DNA from: Clostridia bacterium
GTDB lineage: Bacteria; Bacillota; Clostridia; Christensenellales; Aristaeellaceae
Reading direction: 5' to 3'
Length of the DNA stretch: 63,170 nt
Assembly: GCA_017429265.1 (NCBI GenBank)
Contig: JAFRPG010000015.1
Span: 1-63,170 of the forward strand
The notes beneath the pieces were generated by a model. It ran no database searches and was not told where the DNA came from. It worked only from the letters and a program-made list of their open reading frames with translations. The position numbers were made by a program, and so were the translations under genes. Of this stretch, positions 34,693-43,087 are shown in pieces (positions within the stretch are counted from its first letter, which is position 1; every line of letters begins with the position of its first letter).

Positions 34693-35786
34693 GCACTGTA
34701 CTCTATGTTCTCGCGGCGATCCTGCTGCTCAGCATCCTGATCGCCGTGCACGAGGGCGGCCACTTCCTGGCGGCCCGGCTCACCGGCATCCCTGTGCGCG
34801 AATACGCCATCGGCATGGGCCCGAAGATCTTCAGCCGCACAAGCAAAAAGTCCGGGATCGTCTTTTCCCTGCGCGCCGTCCCGATGGGCGGCTTCTGCGC
34901 CTTCTACGGCGAGGACGACCCGGATGCCAAAGCCCAGGACGACCCCAGGGCCTTCTCCCGTCAGAAGCTCTGGAAGCGCATCGTCACGGTCCTGATGGGT
35001 CCGGGGATGAACTTCATCCTGGCCTTTGCCGTGCTGCTCCTGTCCACGTGGATCCTCGGCGTGAGCGTCCCGGTGCGGGAGGCCGGCTTTGAGCCGCTGA
35101 TCACCGACGTGGCCGCGTCCGGCGCGGCGAAGGAGGCCGGGATCCGCCCCGGCGACTTCATCACGGCCATCAACGGCCAGGCGATGCTCGTCTATGAGGA
35201 TGAGGAGCGGAACCCCTTCTCCGACGCGATCTCGGGCTGGAAGGAGGGTGATGCGCCCCTCGTGCTGACCGTCCGCCGCGGCCGTGAGACGGCCGACATC
35301 GCCGTCACCCCGCACTATGTCGGGGAGACGGGCCGGATGATGATCGACATCGGCTACGGCTACTACGCCGTGGAGACAAAGCGCGCCCCGGTCGGGATCT
35401 GGGACGGCGTGCGCGTCAGCTGGGATGACTTCACGTACTTCAGCGGCGCGATCTTCAACGCCGTGATCGGCATCTTCAAGGGCGAGAACCTGGACCAGGT
35501 CTCCGGCCCGGTCGGCGCCGTGACGCAGATCAGCGAGCAGGTGCGCCAGTCGGGCTTCGATGCCTTCATCCAGCTGCTGGCCTTCATCTCGGTCAACCTC
35601 GGCATCGTCAATCTGCTCCCGATCCCGGCCCTCGACGGCTCGCGGATCCTGTTCATGCTGATCGAGGGCGTCCGCGGCAAGCCGATCCCTCCGGAGAAGG
35701 AGGCCGTCGTCCACCTGGCCGGCATGGCCCTGCTGATCGTCGTGTTCGTGATCCTGACCGTGCGCGACGTGGGCCGGCTCTTCTGA
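34689..35786 (+). CDS. rseP: RseP-type site-2 intramembrane metalloprotease
   Basis: A 365-residue polytopic protease. The zinc site HEGGH (21-25) is in the first transmembrane helix, followed by a PDZ domain (about 125-210, AKEAGIRPGDFITAINGQ) and the second zinc motif NLLPIPALDGSRI near residue 315, then a final helix. It cleaves transmembrane substrates such as anti-sigma factors or leftover signal peptides. Its ATG overlaps the dxr stop. A strong terminator follows. Confidence 0.93.
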   Translation: MSTVLYVLAAILLLSILIAVHEGGHFLAARLTGIPVREYAIGMGPKIFSRTSKKSGIVFSLRAVPMGGFCAFYGEDDPDAKAQDDPRAFSRQKLWKRIVTVLMGPGMNFILAFAVLLLSTWILGVSVPVREAGFEPLITDVAASGAAKEAGIRPGDFITAINGQAMLVYEDEERNPFSDAISGWKEGDAPLVLTVRRGRETADIAVTPHYVGETGRMMIDIGYGYYAVETKRAPVGIWDGVRVSWDDFTYFSGAIFNAVIGIFKGENLDQVSGPVGAVTQISEQVRQSGFDAFIQLLAFISVNLGIVNLLPIPALDGSRILFMLIEGVRGKPIPPEKEAVVHLAGMALLIVVFVILTVRDVGRLF

Positions 35787-35803
35787 CCCACATACGGAGT
35801 CCA

Positions 35804-35840
35804 AACGAAAACCGTGGTCCCTGCGATCACGGTTTTCGTT
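35804..35840 (+). terminator. Rho-independent terminator of the dxr-rseP unit
   Basis: A perfect 13-bp stem AACGAAAACCGTG/CACGGTTTTCGTT around a short loop; A- and T-rich on opposite sides, so it may work both ways. Confidence 0.88.
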
Positions 35841-35874
35841 CGGCAACGGGATGACGGGGCAGACTAAAAAAGTA

Positions 35875-36163
35875 GGTTCTTCACGTTTAGTTAGGGAAAT
35901 TCCGTTGGTGAGGGAGTGCGCCTGCGGGCGCACCAGAGGGCTTTCCGATCGCCCTCTGGACTCCTTCGGGGCCGTCCCGTTAAATAATTCTTGGGGAATT
36001 GTCAGGTTTTTGATGGAATGACAGGCTATGTTCTCAGCCTTACCCGACAACTAACAAGAAAGAGACGGCTCCGAAGGGTCCAGGGGCGATCGGAAAGCCC
36101 CTGGCGCGCTCCGCAGAGCGCGAACCCCCCCCATATGCTTTCCCTAACTTTCCGTGAAGAACC
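35875..36163 (-). repeat. Foldback intergenic element, copy 8 (289 bp, complete)
   Basis: A complete reverse-orientation copy without the insert: GGTTCTTCACGTTTAGTTAG at the left, ...TTTCCGTGAAGAACC at the right. The two terminal repeats match over about 22 of 25 positions. It lies between rseP and the DUF4143 ATPase. Confidence 0.95.
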
Positions 36164-36184
36164 AAAAAGTATGCCGAAAACAGA

Positions 36185-36284
36185 AGTTTTTCGGTCTGTG
36201 GAGTAAAAACTTTGGTTTGGAAGGAAGTTTTTCGGTATACGGCGTAAAAACTATTGTTATTCAGAGAGTTTTTTGGTATAGTTG
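36185..36284 (+). repeat. Three 41-bp tandem repeats with internal dyads
   Basis: AGTTTTTCGGT... starts at 36185, 36226 and 36267, exactly 41 bp apart. Units 1 and 2 contain AGTTTTT...AAAAACT, an inverted repeat. The third unit supplies the -10 region of the ATPase promoter. An inverted partial copy (GTATGCCGAAAAC) lies just upstream at about 36168-36180. Likely iterated operator sites. Confidence 0.75.
36254..36282 (+). promoter_or_regulatory. Promoter of the DUF4143 ATPase inside the repeats
   Basis: TTGTTA (36254-36259), 17 bp, TATAGT (36277-36282). The -10 lies in the third 41-bp unit. Confidence 0.6.
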
Positions 36285-36302
36285 ACACGGGAGGTGACTG
36301 CC

Positions 36303-37499
36303 ATGATCATGAGACCCGCTTATCTGGAGGCGCTGAGGCCGTTCGTGGATATGCCCCTGGTCAAAATCCTGGCCGGTATTCGCCGCAGCGGCAAATCCAC
36401 CATTCTGCTGATGCTGCGCAGCATGCTCCTGGAAAAGGGTGTGCCGGAGGACAGGATCATACTTCGCCGTTACACGGACATGGCTTATGACGGCTTTGAC
36501 CAGCGTCGGATGTATGACGATCTGTGCGCATCCGTCTCCGGCGGAGAGCGCCGCTATCTGCTGCTGGATGAGGCGCAGGAGATCACCGGCTGGGAGAAGG
36601 TGGTGAACAGCCTGCTGGAGAGCGGGCGGGCGGATATCTACGTCACCGGCTCGAACTCGAGGCTGATGAGCAGCGAGATTTCCACCTACCTCACGGGCCG
36701 CTATGTGCAGATCCCCGTCTGGACGCTTTCCTTCCGGGAATACCTGGATTTCCGGTCTGAAAGCGGACTCAGCCGCACGGAGCTGCTCGAGCGCTACATC
36801 CGCATGGGCGGCTTTCCCGTCGCGGCCCTCGGTGACTACGACGAGCAGACCGCCGCGCAGATCGCGGAGGGGATCTTCCACACCGTCGTCACCCGCGATA
36901 TCATCAGCAGGCACCGCATCGCGAATCAGGACCTGTTCAACCGGGTCGTTCGCTTTGTGATCGACAATATGGGGATGACCTTCTCGGCAAACTCCATCCG
37001 CACTTTTCTGAAAAGCGAGCACCGCTCGATCTCCGTGGAGGCGATCTACAACGACCTCCTCTGGCTCGAGCAGGCGTTCATCATTTACCCCTGCAAGCGG
37101 TACGACCTTCAGGGGAAGGCCATCCTGAAAACACAGGAGAAGTATTACCTGGCGGACGTTTCCCTGCGGTATGCGCTGAGCGGATACCAAGGCCGGATGC
37201 GCTCCGCCGTACTGGAAAACATCCTGTATCTGGAACTGCGCCGCCGCGGGTACAGCGTGTATGTCGGCAAACTGGGCGACCGGGAGATCGACTTTGTCGC
37301 CGAGAAACGCGGCGAGAAGATCTATGTCCAGGCCTGCGTGACCGTCCCCGAAGGCTCATCGCGCGAGACGGACAATCTGGAACGCATCGGCGACAATTAT
37401 CCCAAGTATGTCGTCACGCTGGACCGACTGGCGACCGGAAACGAAAACGGCATCCGGATCGTTCACCTGGAGGACTTCCTGCTGTCCGAATCCTGGTGA
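36303..37499 (+). CDS. AAA ATPase with DUF4143 domain
   Basis: A 398-residue protein of the AAA_14/DUF4143 family. Walker A lies in LAGIRRSGKSTILLML, Walker B in RYLLLDEAQEI, sensor VTGSNSRLMSSE, and the C-terminal DUF4143 nuclease-like domain has ENILYLELRRRGYSVYVGK and REIDFVAEKRGEKIYVQ (PD-(D/E)xK-like E...D...E-x-K). These ATPases are abundant, often mobile and of unknown role, possibly DNA-acting. ATG 36303 follows GGGAGG. Base composition is slightly lower in GC than the neighbours, consistent with acquisition. Confidence 0.85.
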   Translation: MIMRPAYLEALRPFVDMPLVKILAGIRRSGKSTILLMLRSMLLEKGVPEDRIILRRYTDMAYDGFDQRRMYDDLCASVSGGERRYLLLDEAQEITGWEKVVNSLLESGRADIYVTGSNSRLMSSEISTYLTGRYVQIPVWTLSFREYLDFRSESGLSRTELLERYIRMGGFPVAALGDYDEQTAAQIAEGIFHTVVTRDIISRHRIANQDLFNRVVRFVIDNMGMTFSANSIRTFLKSEHRSISVEAIYNDLLWLEQAFIIYPCKRYDLQGKAILKTQEKYYLADVSLRYALSGYQGRMRSAVLENILYLELRRRGYSVYVGKLGDREIDFVAEKRGEKIYVQACVTVPEGSSRETDNLERIGDNYPKYVVTLDRLATGNENGIRIVHLEDFLLSESW

Positions 37500-37525
37500 A
37501 GGATGCGTCTGCCGTGTGGATTTGA

Positions 37526-38413
37526 TTATGCTTCGTTTTCCTTCCCCCTCCTGGGCACCCACCCGGAGAAGACCGTCTCTCCGCCCTCGCTCGAGCGCAC
37601 GGTGATGCCGCCGCCGCACTCGTCGAGGGTCGTTTTGACGATGTAGAGCCCCATGCCGTGGCCCTCGGCCTTGGTGGTGACGCCGGCGTCGAAGAGGCGG
37701 GGGAGCATGTCCGCCGGGATGGCCGGGCCGCCGTTGGCGATCTCGAAGCGGCAGGTCTTCTCGTCCTCGGTCAGGGCGATGCGCAGGCCGTGGACGAGGG
37801 CTTCCTCCCCGCCCTCGCCGATCGCGTCGATCGCGTTGTCGATCAGGTTGGAGAGGACCTTGCACATGGCCCAGCCCTCGGGGACCAGGTCGTCCCAGCG
37901 GCTGCGGATGACGAGCTGCACCGGGATGCCCGCGCGCTCGCAGGCGGCAAGCTTGACCTGGAGGAGGGCGTTCACGGCCGGGTTCGCGGTCTTCATCGCC
38001 TTGCCGGCGGCGGAGACGCGGCCGTAGATCTTCTCCAGATAGCGCTCGGCCTCGTCGTACTCCTGCAGCTCGATCAGGCTGCCCACCACCTGCAGGTGGT
38101 TGAGGAAGTCGTGGCGCTGGGCGCGCAGGGTGTTGTTGAGTTCAGTCATGTGGCCGATGGTGGAGGACATGGCGGAGGAATCCCGCAGGAGCCTGCGCGT
38201 GTTCAGGGCGTCGCGGATGTCGAAGGCCGCCCCCGCGCTCACCACGAGGCAGGCGACCAGCACCAGCAGCCGCAGGTGATTCTCCCGGAGGTGGATGCCC
38301 CGTACGCCGAACTGCAGGAAGAGGATGACCGCCATCATCAGGATCTGGAGGCTGTTGATCACGATCACGAAGACCGTGGTCTTGGCGATGTCCACGCGGT
38401 GGGGTTTGCTCAT
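37526..38413 (-). CDS. Orphan sensor histidine kinase (AgrC/Spo0B-like)
   Basis: A 295-residue membrane kinase: two transmembrane helices (about 12-33 and 47-64), a Spo0B-type dimerisation helix with phospho-accepting His101 in RAQRHDFLNHLQVVGSL, and a GHKL ATPase with N box LSNLIDNAIDAI, G1 NGGPAIP and G2 GHGMGLYIVK. No response regulator is encoded in the operon. Its ATG overlaps the lipase stop by 4 bp. No extracellular sensor domain, so the signal may be membrane-borne. Confidence 0.88.
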   Translation of the reverse strand: MSKPHRVDIAKTTVFVIVINSLQILMMAVILFLQFGVRGIHLRENHLRLLVLVACLVVSAGAAFDIRDALNTRRLLRDSSAMSSTIGHMTELNNTLRAQRHDFLNHLQVVGSLIELQEYDEAERYLEKIYGRVSAAGKAMKTANPAVNALLQVKLAACERAGIPVQLVIRSRWDDLVPEGWAMCKVLSNLIDNAIDAIGEGGEEALVHGLRIALTEDEKTCRFEIANGGPAIPADMLPRLFDAGVTTKAEGHGMGLYIVKTTLDECGGGITVRSSEGGETVFSGWVPRRGKENEA

Positions 38414-39681
38414 CCGTTCACCTCCATACCCTGCTCGAGTTTCTGCGCGATCCAGGGGTAGACCTTGCTCATGCTGTGGGCCGCCGCGGCCATCTGGCCG
38501 AGGGTGGACAGGGTGGACTGCAGGCCGATCCGTCCGATGATGTCCGCGAGCTGCTCCCGGAAAGCGTCGATGCGCTCATCGGCGGGGTATGTGCCGAACA
38601 TCGCGAGGTGCGCGGTGCGCAGACGTCCCTGCAGACGCCTGTTGAGGCGGTCGGCCTGGCGGTCGCCGACGTTGATGATGCGCTGCAGGCCGGGCCAGCG
38701 CTTCTGCAGGCGGCCGAGGACCGGGAGGACCTCCTCCGGCGGGGTGTCGATGATGATCTGCATCAGGGCGAGGAAGGCGCAGATGCAGGTGCCGGTGTCG
38801 GAGAGGGCGTTGTAGAGCGGGCGGACGGTGCGGCGGGTCCGGACGGACACGTCGTCGTCGGAATAGCTGTAGCAGTGCATGGCGAGGGCGGCGTCGGCCG
38901 GGTAGGTCACGCACTGGCCGAGGTGGACGCGGGCGCCCATGTGCGGGACCACGTCGGCGCTGTTGAGTACGTGGCGGATCGGCCAGCTCCGCCGCACGCC
39001 GGCCGCCGAGGGCATAGCCACCGAGGGGGAGGCGAACCCGATGCCGCGCATGCAGTCCGCAGGCAGGCCGCGCTCGGTCAGCAGGCGGTAGATATAGGCC
39101 TGCATGGTGGCCGCGCCGAGGCTGTGGCCCGTGATGTACAGGCGGAAGGGGCTGCGCGGGCCGGCGCAGCGCTCGATGATGTCCCGCAGGGTCAGCGTCC
39201 TGTGCCCGATCCGGGCGGCCGTGTGCGGGAAGACGATATCCTTCTCCCGCTCCTCAAAGGCGAGGGCCCTGCGGAGGAAGCCCCGGTGCAGGCCGTTCTC
39301 GATCATCAGGTCAAAGTTGGCGAGCCAGTCGTCGACCTGGACCGAGCCCATGAAGCTGATGCAGCAGAGGAAGCGCCCGCCGGAGAGGGGCTTGATCATG
39401 CACATGGATTTGACACAGTTGCCGGAGTAGAGCTGGCGGGCGCCGATGATGAAATTGCGCCGCAGGGAGGTCCGGCATTCGAGGGCCCGGCGGACCGCGC
39501 GGTACTTCAGCAGGATGCGCGGACTGACGGTGTCCGCGTTCATGCCGCTGGCCACGTCGGGGCCGAGGTTGATGCTGATGTCCTGCCAGCCGTCGCGGAG
39601 GAACGGATCCGCGTCAAAGGTATAGACGGCCTTCGAGATCGCCGCCGATTCGCACAGGTCGGGCACGCTGTCCCATCTCAT
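38410..39681 (-). CDS. Class 3 lipase-like hydrolase
   Basis: A 423-residue protein with the lipase class 3 elbow YITGHSLGAATMQAYIYRLL and downstream GIGFASPSVAMP; Asp (NSADVVPHMG) and His candidates follow. No signal peptide, so the action is presumably cytosolic or membrane-associated. ATG 39681 follows AAAGGAGGG; the slightly longer upstream frame has no SD. It is third in a minus-strand operon and is translationally coupled to the histidine kinase. Confidence 0.78.
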   Translation of the reverse strand: MRWDSVPDLCESAAISKAVYTFDADPFLRDGWQDISINLGPDVASGMNADTVSPRILLKYRAVRRALECRTSLRRNFIIGARQLYSGNCVKSMCMIKPLSGGRFLCCISFMGSVQVDDWLANFDLMIENGLHRGFLRRALAFEEREKDIVFPHTAARIGHRTLTLRDIIERCAGPRSPFRLYITGHSLGAATMQAYIYRLLTERGLPADCMRGIGFASPSVAMPSAAGVRRSWPIRHVLNSADVVPHMGARVHLGQCVTYPADAALAMHCYSYSDDDVSVRTRRTVRPLYNALSDTGTCICAFLALMQIIIDTPPEEVLPVLGRLQKRWPGLQRIINVGDRQADRLNRRLQGRLRTAHLAMFGTYPADERIDAFREQLADIIGRIGLQSTLSTLGQMAAAAHSMSKVYPWIAQKLEQGMEVNG

Positions 39682-39734
39682 GGCGTCTGCCCTCCTTTCT
39701 TTCCGTACTTCCGAAGGCTGAAGCATGGTCTGCG

Positions 39735-39956
39735 TTATTCTGCGAGCCCCTCGTCCTTCGGGACGTAGGAGGCCGCGAGGATCCTGTCCTCGGGCAGGGT
39801 GATGCGCCGGGGCGGGCGGAGGATGTACAGGCGGACGCCGCCCTCCCCGCGCTCCTCGACCACGGCGCTGACCTGGCGCAGGCGGCCGTCGTCCTCCTGG
39901 ATGATCAGGCGGATCGGCCGGTCGTGCGACAGGGAATACTGCAGGAATCTCTCCAT
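39735..39956 (-). CDS. Small hypothetical protein
   Basis: A 73-residue protein without recognised domain. The sequence (IRLIIQEDDGRLRQVSAVVEERGEGGVRLYILRPPRRITLPEDRILAASYV) alternates like a small beta barrel, reminiscent of YolD-like or SH3-like folds, but this is only an impression. It begins 3 bp after the stop of the large membrane protein gene and is 53 bp before the lipase gene, so it belongs to that operon. Confidence 0.6.
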   Translation of the reverse strand: MERFLQYSLSHDRPIRLIIQEDDGRLRQVSAVVEERGEGGVRLYILRPPRRITLPEDRILAASYVPKDEGLAE

Positions 39957-39959
39957 CCT

Positions 39960-41993
39960 TCAGCCCTCCGGCACGCGGAAGATGTAGATGCCGTCCTTCG
40001 CGTAGACGGTCTCGTACAGGTCACAGAGACCTTCAAAGTCGACGCCCAGCGTGCGGAACTCGTCCTGCCAGGGGTAGGAGAACTCATAGTAGATGTAGTC
40101 CGCCCCGTATTTCTGTACGACATCGGCGTGTCCGGCCGGGTTGGCGTAGAACGCCTTGATGTCGAGCTTCGTCTCATTGGTGTTGAAGCCGTGCCACCAC
40201 AGCCACAGGTCCGGGCCGCAGACGACGTGCCGTCCGGCCACGCTGTCGACGGGGTTCATGTGGGTATCCGCGGCGGTGAGGAAGATCGCGTCCCGGTCGG
40301 TCTCCTTCCGGATGAAGTCGGCGGCGGCCAGCTGTTCGGGGCTGAAGACCTCGATGGACTGATACTGAAGGAAGCGGCCCTCCGGCAGGGGCAGGCCGCT
40401 CTTCCACTCCCGCGCCAGGGACAGGGAGGCGGAGAGGAAGCATACGGCCAGGAAGCCCGCCAGCGCGGGTCCCCGCCAGGCCATGCCCTTCAGCCGGTCG
40501 AAGAGCGTCCACAGCGTGTCCGCGGCGACAAAGCCGCACTGCAGCCAGGCCAGGTAGAAGAGCTTGTTGTTGTCGTACTCGTTGGGCTGGAAGACGACCA
40601 GCTCCGCCGCCAGCCAGATCATCCCCGCGCCGAAGAGGATGCGCCGGTGCATGGGATCCCGGTCGAAGAGGGCGAAGAGCACGAGGATGAAGGGCAGGCC
40701 CGCGTTCTTGATCCAGAACCAGAGGTAGAAGTCGCGCATGCCGAGCCCGTCCGGGTTGTTCACCCAGTTGAACTGGAACCGCACGAACGACACGCCTTCC
40801 TCGCCGGCAAAGGTCTGCCGGAAGGTGAAGCAGATCAGCTGCGGGGCGGCGAGCAGGACGGCGAGGAGGGCGTAGAGGAGGTACCGCTTCAGCCAGAAGA
40901 GGCGGTTGTCCAGGAAGATCATGTCGTGGAGGAGCAGGCCGGCGGAGCACAGGCCCAGGGCCAGGAAGGAGTGGGTGTGCACCAGCGGCAGCAGGCCGGC
41001 CCACAGGCCCAGCAGGTTCAGGGCCCGGGTGTTGCAGCGGTCCCTGTTCCAGCCGCCGAGGGTGGTGAAGAGAAGGTAGAAGCAGGGGATGGCCATGCTG
41101 TACCCGCCCAGGAAGGTCCGCTGGGGCAGGAAGAGGTCGGCGATGACGTTGGACCAGCGCAGGTTGTCCTCGGGGCGGTTGACGGGCGTCTGGTAGTAGC
41201 CGTCCATGATCGTCTCCATGCGTCCGGCGAGGGTGAGGACGCGGTGCTCGCCGTCCTCCTCCAGCACGGTCCGGAAGCCCGCCGCCTGGTCGAAATCGTA
41301 GAGGAAGCCGAGGCCGCCGTTGAGGAAGAAGAACAGGACGCCGATGATCAGCGCGCGCTTCCCGAGGGAGAGCTCCCGGCCCAGGGCCGTCACGCCGCAG
41401 ACGGTCAGGAAGAACATCACAACAGCCGAGACGATCACCGCGGCCTGCAGGCTCATCCCCATCAGCAGGAAGCTGGTGGAGAGGCTGTCTGCGAGGAAGG
41501 GGTAGGACAGGCGGTGGCCCGGGTACATCGGGTAGTCCGGCGGGAAGGGGGCGTTCTCGAAATTCGTGATGAAGGCGGTGTGCATGGGCAGATCGCCGAA
41601 GGTCGCCTGCCCCACGGTCCAGCCGCCGTCGGCGTTCACCCGGTAGACATGGGTGATCTGCAGCCCGGTGAAGAGGGCGGTGAGGGGGACGGCGATGGCG
41701 AGCGTGATGAGCAGCTGCCTCCGCTCCTCGCTGTCCCAGGGTTTGGCGGGGGAGGAGGAGCGCAGCAGGCCGGCAAGGCCGGTCAGCATGGCGAGGGCGC
41801 ACAGGGCCGCCAGGTGCGCGTGGACGGAGAAGCGCAGGATCATGGCGAACAGGGCGGGCAGCCACATCATGAGCAGCACGCCCAGCGAGCCGCCGAGCCA
41901 GAGGCGGTTCAGCGCCGGATGCCGCGGCAGCAGCCAGCGGACGATCATGCAGCCGCAGACGAGATAGCAGATCAGATACGGGACGGACAGCAC
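39960..41993 (-). CDS. Large polytopic membrane protein, GT-C glycosyltransferase-like
   Basis: A 677-residue protein with about 12 hydrophobic helices and a soluble C-terminal domain (VFSPEQLAAADFIRKETDRDAIFLTAADTHMNP). An early extracytoplasmic loop with acidic GDLPMHTAFITNFENA and YPGHRLSYPFLADSLS looks like the first loop of GT-C lipid-sugar glycosyltransferases. Donor and acceptor unknown. The GTG start at 41993 is 7 bp after AAAGGAGG; the open frame upstream runs through the DnaA-box region and is non-coding. It leads a four-gene operon. Confidence 0.7.
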   Translation of the reverse strand: MLSVPYLICYLVCGCMIVRWLLPRHPALNRLWLGGSLGVLLMMWLPALFAMILRFSVHAHLAALCALAMLTGLAGLLRSSSPAKPWDSEERRQLLITLAIAVPLTALFTGLQITHVYRVNADGGWTVGQATFGDLPMHTAFITNFENAPFPPDYPMYPGHRLSYPFLADSLSTSFLLMGMSLQAAVIVSAVVMFFLTVCGVTALGRELSLGKRALIIGVLFFFLNGGLGFLYDFDQAAGFRTVLEEDGEHRVLTLAGRMETIMDGYYQTPVNRPEDNLRWSNVIADLFLPQRTFLGGYSMAIPCFYLLFTTLGGWNRDRCNTRALNLLGLWAGLLPLVHTHSFLALGLCSAGLLLHDMIFLDNRLFWLKRYLLYALLAVLLAAPQLICFTFRQTFAGEEGVSFVRFQFNWVNNPDGLGMRDFYLWFWIKNAGLPFILVLFALFDRDPMHRRILFGAGMIWLAAELVVFQPNEYDNNKLFYLAWLQCGFVAADTLWTLFDRLKGMAWRGPALAGFLAVCFLSASLSLAREWKSGLPLPEGRFLQYQSIEVFSPEQLAAADFIRKETDRDAIFLTAADTHMNPVDSVAGRHVVCGPDLWLWWHGFNTNETKLDIKAFYANPAGHADVVQKYGADYIYYEFSYPWQDEFRTLGVDFEGLCDLYETVYAKDGIYIFRVPEG

Positions 41994-42030
41994 GCTCCGG
42001 CCTCCTTTCGCGCGAAAACGGTTCGACGGT

Positions 42031-42036
42031 ATTATA
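42031..42036 (-). promoter_or_regulatory. Extended -10 promoter of the membrane-protein operon
   Basis: On minus, TG-A-TATAAT with TATAAT at 42036-42031 and a poor -35 (TTTTCT near 42059). The start codon is 38 bp downstream. Confidence 0.6.
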
Positions 42037-42111
42037 TCATATTTGCCGCGGACAGAAAAGACGGAAGGCCGATGTTCGCTTCTTGAACGTTCGGCGTTTG
42101 TTGCGGGAAAG

Positions 42112-42321
42112 TTATCCACAGGCGGAAAGGACGGGCTGATCCCCGTGTGGAAAACTTGTGGATAAGTCTGCGGATAAGTCGCATGACCCCGAAAGCATCG
42201 CGGAATCAAGGCCGCTTTCGCGCGTGAAACAGCCGAAAACGCCGATTTTATCCACAAAGTTATCCACATTCTGTGGACAATTCAGGCGAACAGCCGACGC
42301 GAACAGCGAAAATTATCCACA
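42112..42321. other. DnaA-box cluster (candidate DnaA-binding locus)
   Basis: Exact 9-mers TTATCCACA lie at 42112-42120, 42248-42256, 42260-42268 and 42313-42321 (plus), and TGTGGATAA at 42157-42165. One-mismatch boxes are at 42146-42154, 42169-42177 and 42272-42280. All eight fall in 210 bp of a 449-bp non-coding gap flanked by divergent promoters, with an AT-rich tract (ATTATATCATATTTG) at 42031-42045. dnaA, dnaN or other origin genes are not in the window. This may be a replication origin, a DnaA-titration site or a DnaA-controlled promoter region. Confidence 0.85.
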
Positions 42322-42340
42322 GCGGATGAAAGAAAACACA

Positions 42341-42417
42341 CGAACATTGATCACAAAAACCGGCTGCAATGTTCGGAAAACATGGGCCTTTACAGCCCGA
42401 CCCGTCTGCGCTATGAT
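42341..42417 (+). promoter_or_regulatory. Promoter and inverted repeat ahead of the TtcA-like gene
   Basis: TTTACA (42389-42394), 17 bp, TATGAT (42412-42417). Upstream a 9-bp inverted repeat CGAACATTG (42341-42349) / CAATGTTCG (42367-42375) could bind a regulator. Confidence 0.6.
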
Positions 42418-42442
42418 GGAACGGACGAGGGGAGGGAGACAG

Positions 42443-43087
42443 ATGCGGGAGCTGACGCCCGCCGAGGCGGTGGGCCGTGCGCTGGTCAAGCGGTTCCGCA
42501 AGACGCTGTGGCAGCCGTTTGTGGCGGCGTGCAAGCGCTATGACCTGACCCGCGGCGGGGACAGGATCGCGGCCATCCTCGATGGCAGCAGCGAGGCCCT
42601 CTGCGCGGCGATGCTGCTGCGGGAGCTCGAGCGGCACTCCGAGGTGCCCTTCCGGCTGCGCATCTGCCTTTCGCCCGGCGTGACCGACTCCGACGGGGCC
42701 GCGGAGCGCCTCGGGATCGCGCCGGAAGCGTACGGCGAGGTGATGGCGGACTGCAATGTCCGGGTCGGGACGGCCTGCATGAGCGAGGTCTGCGAGACCC
42801 TGCTGGCCGGGATGCTCTGCGAGGGGCGGCTGCACGCCGTCCTGCCGCGGGAAGAGGACGGGGAGCGGACCGTGATCCGGCCGCTCTACTGCGTCGAGCG
42901 CCGCGACATCCGGGCCTGGTGCCGGTACCACGGCCTCCCGTGGACGCCCGCGCCGATGCCGCCGGAGCGCGAGCGGATGCGCGTCCTCCTCGACAGCCTG
43001 CGCGCCGGTCATCCCAACGCTGAGATCAGCCTCTTCCGGGCGGCGCACGCGGTGCATGCGGACACTTTCCCGCGGGAGATCGGGTGA
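42443..43087 (+). CDS. TtcA/TilS-like protein without PP-loop
   Basis: A 214-residue protein related to tRNA 2-thiocytidine synthetase TtcA: KRFRKTLWQPFVAACKRYDLTRGGDRIAAIL at the start and RPLYCVERRDIRAWCRYHGLPW (146-167) near the end. Where TtcA has the ATP-binding SGGKDS it reads LDGSSEA (46-52), and the CxxC cysteines that bind Fe-S are not recognisable. ATP pyrophosphatase activity is therefore unlikely. ATG 42443 follows GGGAGGG, and the long upstream open frame is the DnaA-box region. It has its own promoter and is the first gene rightward of the DnaA cluster. Confidence 0.65.
   Translation: MRELTPAEAVGRALVKRFRKTLWQPFVAACKRYDLTRGGDRIAAILDGSSEALCAAMLLRELERHSEVPFRLRICLSPGVTDSDGAAERLGIAPEAYGEVMADCNVRVGTACMSEVCETLLAGMLCEGRLHAVLPREEDGERTVIRPLYCVERRDIRAWCRYHGLPWTPAPMPPERERMRVLLDSLRAGHPNAEISLFRAAHAVHADTFPREIG

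Noticed and set aside
36185..36284. Possible CRISPR array from the 41-bp periodic repeats
   Set aside because: Only three units, with related rather than unique spacers, no cas genes, and a promoter inside. It fits operator repeats better.
36040..36288. Antisense frame through foldback copy 8 and the 41-bp repeats
   Set aside because: No SD, no domain, composed entirely of repeat DNA.
42158..42442. Upstream extension of the TtcA-like frame through the DnaA boxes
   Set aside because: The GGGAGGG site and promoter place the start at 42443, and the upstream codons encode DnaA-box sequence without similarity.
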